A stretch of DNA of 7,655 bases, from positions 1 through 7,655 of the forward strand of contig CAJJZO010000081.1 of the NCBI GenBank assembly GCA_905197585.1, read 5' to 3'. This document shows positions 4,724-7,655 of this stretch, piece by piece. The notes under the pieces are model-generated. The model was not told the DNA's origin. It saw nothing but the letters and a program-made list of their open reading frames with translations, and did no database searches. This DNA comes from an uncultured Collinsella sp. (GTDB taxonomy: Bacteria; Actinomycetota; Coriobacteriia; Coriobacteriales; Coriobacteriaceae). Positions within the stretch are counted from its first letter, which is position 1, and the number at the start of each line of letters is the position of its first letter. The position numbers and the translations under genes are program-made.

Positions 4724-6211
4724 ATGCAACTGAATCTCACTCACATCAGCTATACCTACCCCGGTACGGCATCGCCTGCCATCGAAGACGTCAGCGCCAC
4801 GTTCCCATCGGGATGGACGGGCATCATCGGCGACAACGGATGCGGGAAGAGCACGCTCGCCCGTATCGCCGCCCGCGCTATTACACCCGATTCCGGGACA
4901 GTGAGCCCGAGTCTGTTCGCGTCGTATTGCCAGCAAGACTCGACGCAGGAACCGGACGATCTCTTCGATCTCGCATCGGATTGGGGCAAGGAGGCGCAAC
5001 GGGCAAGGGCACTGCTCCGCATCGAAGACGACTGGTTCTGGCGCTACGACACGCTCTCGGGCGGTCAACAGAAGCGGATCCAAATCGCATGCGCCCTCTA
5101 TGCACAACCAGATATCCTCATCATGGACGAGCCGACCAACGACCTCGATGCCGCCACGCGCGACATCGTGAAGGAGGCGCTGGCCTCCTTCAGCGGCATC
5201 GGCATCCTCATCTCGCACGATAGAGACCTGCTCGATAGCCTTGTGGGCCAGAGCCTCATGTGCGAGGGCGCGCGTTGGACCATGCGCCCCGGCGGGTACT
5301 CAAAGGCAAGCGACCAAGCGGCGAGCGAACGCGCCTCTGCGATGAGGGATCGCGAGCAAGCCTCTCGTGAAGCGAAGCGCCTGAAGGCAGAAGCCCAGCG
5401 CAGGAGCGAAGAGGCGGCACGTCAGAAGGGCAAGCGAAGCAAGCGCGGTTTGAGCAAAAAAGACAGCGACGCTCGCGAGAAGATCGGACGCGCCATAGTC
5501 TCTGGCAAGGACGGCGTTGCAGGGAGGCTCTCGTCCAAAATGAGCGGACGGCTCGCAAAGGCCGAGGCAGAGCTTTCCAAGAAAACCGTCTCGAAAAGAT
5601 ACGACCATCGTATCGGCGAGTTCGGCGTCACTGCACGCTCAAGTTGCGTGGCGCACTTGGAGGCATCGCGACTGTCTGCTGGCGAGTTCTCGATAGATGT
5701 GCCGGAGCTCTGGATCTCACCAACGGATCACGTGGTGCTGACCGGTGCGAACGGAACGGGAAAGAGCCTGGTGGTACGAAGCATCATCGAATCTGTTCCT
5801 GATAATGTCAAAGTTGCGTACGTTCCCCAGGACGTCGGGCCAGAGGAACGCGAGCGAGCCCTGAGGCATCTCCGAGACCAGGACCAGGAGACGAAAGGTC
5901 GCATCCTCTCCATCGTGGCGCGGTTGAACTCCGACCCTGACAGACTGCTCGATGGCGACGATTTGAGTCCTGGCGAACTCCGCAAACTCATGCTTGCTGA
6001 ACAGCTTGTTACGAATCCCAACTTCCTCGTACTCGACGAGCCTACGAATCATCTTGATGTGGGCTCTATTGAGGCGCTGCAGGAAATGCTGAGCGGTTTC
6101 TCTGGCGCGTTACTGTTGGTTACGCATGATAGACAGCTGTCGGAGGCAGTCACGCAGATTGGCTGGGAAACTATTCAAGGTGAAAGCCTGATGAGATTGC
6201 TGGTCGTCTAA
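4724..6211 (+). CDS. ABC-F family ATPase, putative ribosome-protection antibiotic resistance protein
   Basis: This 495-residue soluble protein has two ABC ATPase domains and no membrane segment, the ABC-F layout. Domain 1 has Walker A GDNGCGKST (36-44), signature LSGGQQKR (111-118), Walker B ILIMDEPTNDLD (131-142) and H-switch His165. A highly charged helical linker of more than 100 residues follows (about 190-305, rich in Lys/Arg/Glu/Ala, with KGKRSKRGLSKKD). Domain 2 has a variant Walker A GANGTGKSL (341-349), signature LSPGELRK, Walker B FLVLDEPTNHLD (434-445) and His468. ABC-F proteins enter the ribosomal E site, and the linker reaches toward the peptidyl-transferase centre; resistance members displace drugs. 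Length is close to Msr and Lsa types. I chose ATG 4724 because AAAGGAG lies 6 nt upstream and the ATPase fold starts there; an upstream in-frame ATG at 4583 adds 47 residues. Drug spectrum is unknown, and a housekeeping or self-protection role remains possible. Confidence 0.9.
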   Translation: MQLNLTHISYTYPGTASPAIEDVSATFPSGWTGIIGDNGCGKSTLARIAARAITPDSGTVSPSLFASYCQQDSTQEPDDLFDLASDWGKEAQRARALLRIEDDWFWRYDTLSGGQQKRIQIACALYAQPDILIMDEPTNDLDAATRDIVKEALASFSGIGILISHDRDLLDSLVGQSLMCEGARWTMRPGGYSKASDQAASERASAMRDREQASREAKRLKAEAQRRSEEAARQKGKRSKRGLSKKDSDAREKIGRAIVSGKDGVAGRLSSKMSGRLAKAEAELSKKTVSKRYDHRIGEFGVTARSSCVAHLEASRLSAGEFSIDVPELWISPTDHVVLTGANGTGKSLVVRSIIESVPDNVKVAYVPQDVGPEERERALRHLRDQDQETKGRILSIVARLNSDPDRLLDGDDLSPGELRKLMLAEQLVTNPNFLVLDEPTNHLDVGSIEALQEMLSGFSGALLLVTHDRQLSEAVTQIGWETIQGESLMRLLVV

Positions 6212-6453
6212 ACAATGGGTTTTATAAAAGAGCCTTGTCGGGCGGATTTGCAGCTTCAGTTTGCAATTATTGTTTAACTCCGCGTGGGAAGTCGCAAGCG
6301 GCTTGCTCGTGACGACAGCGACTATTGCCAAAGGGTGGAACAAATAAGGACTCATAGAAATCCTTGGTCGGTGTGCTAACATGATTACAGTGAGTAAGTA
6401 AGTCTTCAATAACACTAAGCCATTACATAATAAAAAGGCGGTGAAGGCTTAGG
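6212..6453 (+). other. AT-richer intergenic segment with inverted repeats
   Basis: No convincing gene lies here, though a 20-codon ORF at 6215-6277 lacks a ribosome-binding site. TAAACAAT (6209-6216, spanning the ABC-F stop) is exactly inverted at 6269-6276 as ATTGTTTA, and a smaller TTGCA/TGCAA pair lies between them; this may form part of a weak transcription end. AGTCGC (6290-6295) pairs with GCGACT (6318-6323) around a GCAAGC-G-GCTTGC core. Toward the next gene, TTCAAT (6403-6408) and TAATAA, 17 bases apart, could form a promoter giving a very short leader. Base composition here is the lowest in GC of the window. Confidence 0.4.
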
Positions 6454-7338
6454 ATGTCGAAGCTGCCCGGAAAGATGACGCGAAAGCAGCACTGGGTGCC
6501 GCGGTTCTACCTGCGCCATTTCGCGGATTCCTCCGGGCAGCTTCATGCCTACAGCAGACAGAAGGGCTCCTTCTTCCGCACGAATTGCGAGAACCTTTGC
6601 AGCATGCGCGATCTTTATGAGGTCGAGCATGCCGATGCGACAGGCGATGCGACAGACAGATTCTATGCGCAGAACCTCATCGAGGTTAAGCTATCTGAGC
6701 TCGAGAGCCGCATCGCGCCGCTTTACGATCGCTTTTTGGAACGCCAGAAAGAAGACCAGTGCGAAGACGAAGGGTATTCTGATGGGAAAGCCGCCGTTTG
6801 CGAGCTGGCGGCAAATATCATCGTCCGGCACCCTATCAGTATGCGCGTCGACAAGAAATGGTTACGCGAGACTGCCGAAGAGCTGCTCAGAAACGTTCAT
6901 CTGACACCCTATGAGCTCGGCTTGCTCGATTGGTCGGATTGGCGCGGGGATTCCCAAGCGGTGGTCGAGCTTGCCGCCGCCGCAACCATGCTCTTCTCCA
7001 ACGATGATATTGTGCCAGTTAACCGTATTCGAAAGGCTTTTTTTGAGAAGAGCTTCTCCATCCTTAGGGCACCCGTCGGCTCAGGGTTCGTTACGACGTC
7101 GATGCCTATGTTCATCATCGGGCCCGAGGACGACTCGTACGATTTTCATCTCGCGTATATGCCGTTGAGCAGTGAGTATGCTGCGGTCTTTTCAGATGAC
7201 CCTCTATTTCCGCCGTTTGCGAGACTCGGTTTTTCGGGCGTCGAGTTCATGAACCGACTTCTTCTGCTTAACTGCGAGCATTGGGATGTCGCCATATCGA
7301 GGGGAAGCGGCCCGCTCGAGCACGCGGTACGCGATTGA
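6454..7338 (+). CDS. DUF4238-family protein, function unknown
   Basis: The 294-residue protein begins with the hallmark of DUF4238 proteins, QHWVPRFYLRHFA at residues 12-24, followed by a helical segment with the pattern NLIEVKLSELESRIAPLYDRFL (74-95) and ELAANIIVRHPISMR (117-131). FVTTSMPMFIIG (212-223) sits where family members commonly have a TSDxP-like motif; the aspartate is replaced here. There is no signal peptide or clear membrane span. The ATG is preceded by GAAGG with about 6 nt spacing; Met8 is a poorer alternative start. The family's biochemical role is not known to me, and I do not assign one. It follows the ABC-F gene in the same direction but after 242 bases with its own possible promoter, so co-transcription is uncertain. 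Codon use is less GC-biased than in the par/mob genes, consistent with separate acquisition. Confidence 0.82.
   Translation: MSKLPGKMTRKQHWVPRFYLRHFADSSGQLHAYSRQKGSFFRTNCENLCSMRDLYEVEHADATGDATDRFYAQNLIEVKLSELESRIAPLYDRFLERQKEDQCEDEGYSDGKAAVCELAANIIVRHPISMRVDKKWLRETAEELLRNVHLTPYELGLLDWSDWRGDSQAVVELAAAATMLFSNDDIVPVNRIRKAFFEKSFSILRAPVGSGFVTTSMPMFIIGPEDDSYDFHLAYMPLSSEYAAVFSDDPLFPPFARLGFSGVEFMNRLLLLNCEHWDVAISRGSGPLEHAVRD
6633..6655 (+). repeat. Short in-frame tandem duplication
   Basis: CGATGCGACAG occurs at 6633-6643 and again at 6645-6655, a 12-bp period that keeps frame and encodes DATG-DATD in the DUF4238 protein. It probably arose by slippage and may be variable between copies. Confidence 0.6.
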
Positions 7339-7581
7339 AGTCAAGCGAACAGTGCCGAATTCATGCACGAGATGTTCACGCGCGACGGCAGGGAGCTATC
7401 CCTCGACACAGTGATCTACGACCGCTCGAAGAAGAAGGGGCAGACGATGATCGATACCATCGACCGTGGCTGCCTCGAGGGCGGCTGCCTTGATGACGAG
7501 GACCTGCGCATCATCTTCGAGCACCTTCTGGGGAGAAGACGGCAAGGACCGGGAACATTAAAGGGTCAAGCAGCGTATTGA
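7339..7581 (+). pseudogene. Orphan reading frame, likely gene fragment
   Basis: The frame immediately after the DUF4238 stop stays open for 80 codons in the same phase. The first ATG at 7363 gives 72 residues, MHEMFTRDGRELSLDTVIYD onward, but neither it nor the ATG at 7372 has a good ribosome-binding site. The predicted product looks protein-like up to about IIFEHLLGRRR: acidic and hydrophobic residues alternate (TMIDTIDRGCLEGG, DDEDLRIIFEHLL). The tail GPGTLKGQAAY runs into an inverted repeat and looks like non-coding sequence read by chance. I do not recognise a family. It may be the remains of a gene truncated at its 5' end when the upstream cargo was inserted and at its 3' end by the 7563 junction. 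A small intact gene is possible. Confidence 0.4.
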
Positions 7582-7593
7582 TAAAATTGACCC
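7563..7593. repeat. 7-bp inverted repeat near right edge
   Basis: GGGTCAA (7563-7569) and TTGACCC (7587-7593) pair perfectly around 17 mostly AT-rich bases. Sequences rich in GGGTCAA/TTGACCC are seen at ends of some insertion sequences (for example in the IS21 group), but no transposase is present and the similarity is a weak impression. It also lies at the end of the orphan frame and could be a regulatory hairpin. Confidence 0.35.
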
Positions 7594-7632
7594 CGCCAGC
7601 AATAACCGCAAAGGATAGATAGGGCTTTAAGG

Positions 7633-7655
7633 ATGGATGCAGGAAAAGCAACGAT
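7633..7655 (+). CDS. Possible start of a gene cut by the window edge
   Basis: TTTAAGGATGGATG near 7626-7639 offers two ATGs, at 7633 (MDAGKAT...) and 7637 (MQEKQR...). The second has AAGGA at about 5 nt spacing, as a real start would, so I favour it slightly. At most seven codons are visible, which is too few for identification. Confidence 0.3.

Noticed and set aside
4654..5223. 189-codon plus-strand frame overlapping the ABC-F gene
   Set aside because: It begins at GTG without a ribosome-binding site, is rich in Arg/His/Pro, and is out of frame with an unmistakable ABC-F gene.
6215..6277. 20-codon ORF just after the ABC-F stop
   Set aside because: It has no ribosome-binding site and no recognisable content; the inverted repeat across its ends explains the sequence as well.
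6110..6415. 101-codon minus-strand frame over the ABC-F end and spacer
   Set aside because: It overlaps the conserved C-terminus of the ABC-F gene, has no clear ribosome-binding site, and shows no motif.
1..7655. Complete circular plasmid
   Set aside because: No replication initiator is visible and there is no terminal overlap between the window ends, so a fragment of a larger element is more likely.
1..7655. CRISPR arrays, tRNA or rRNA genes
   Set aside because: No regularly spaced repeats, no cloverleaf with TTCGA-type arm and no rRNA-like conserved stretches were seen on either strand.

Overview
The window looks like part of a mobilizable element, either an integrated element or a larger plasmid, from a high-GC Gram-positive-type bacterium. 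The left 4.4 kb is very GC-rich with strongly G/C-ending codons. Genes start at good Shine-Dalgarno sequences of the AAAGGAG type. The ParB, MobC-like and MOBP-relaxase combination resembles elements of gut Actinobacteria such as Coriobacteriia/Eggerthellaceae. That host guess is inference from composition and protein flavour only. No replication initiator, integrase or transposase is visible, so the window is probably not a complete replicon.

Minus-strand backbone (about 4440 down to 60). A compact, co-directional run reads parA (3577-4341), parB (2634-3590, 14-nt overlap, GTG start), a 210-bp non-coding segment packed with hairpins (2424-2633, candidate oriT), a MobC-like ribbon-helix-helix relaxosome protein (1977-2423), a MOBP-type relaxase (718-1989, 13-nt overlap), an unrecognised acidic protein (167-721, ATGA overlap), and an unlisted 23-residue hydrophobic peptide (88-159). 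A strong GC hairpin (62-80) follows. Together these genes would supply segregation (ParAB) and DNA processing for mobilization. No coupling protein or mating-pair genes are present, so transfer would depend on another system or on genes outside the window.

Divergent control region (about 4342-4723). Two extended -10 elements face away from each other (minus TGGTACACT at 4448-4456, plus TGCTATAAT at 4498-4506). A near-perfect 42-bp palindrome (4450-4491) covers the spacer and both -35 positions. A second inverted repeat (4411-4441) shares a 13-bp motif with it. On the plus side follows a leader of roughly 210 nt with a three-codon mini-ORF and a hairpin that buries the ribosome-binding site of the next gene.

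Plus-strand cargo (4724-7655) has visibly lower GC. It holds a 495-residue ABC-F protein (4724-6211) of the type that includes ribosome-protection antibiotic-resistance proteins, an AT-richer spacer (6212-6453), and a DUF4238-family protein of unknown function (6454-7338). These are followed by an orphan reading frame that looks like a gene fragment (7339-7581), an inverted repeat (7563-7593) and the possible first codons of another gene at the right edge.

The most notable signals are the operator-like palindrome shared by the partition/mobilization operon and the ABC-F gene, the SD-sequestering hairpin suggesting inducible translation of the ABC-F gene, the hairpin-rich oriT candidate, and the overlooked small membrane peptide.
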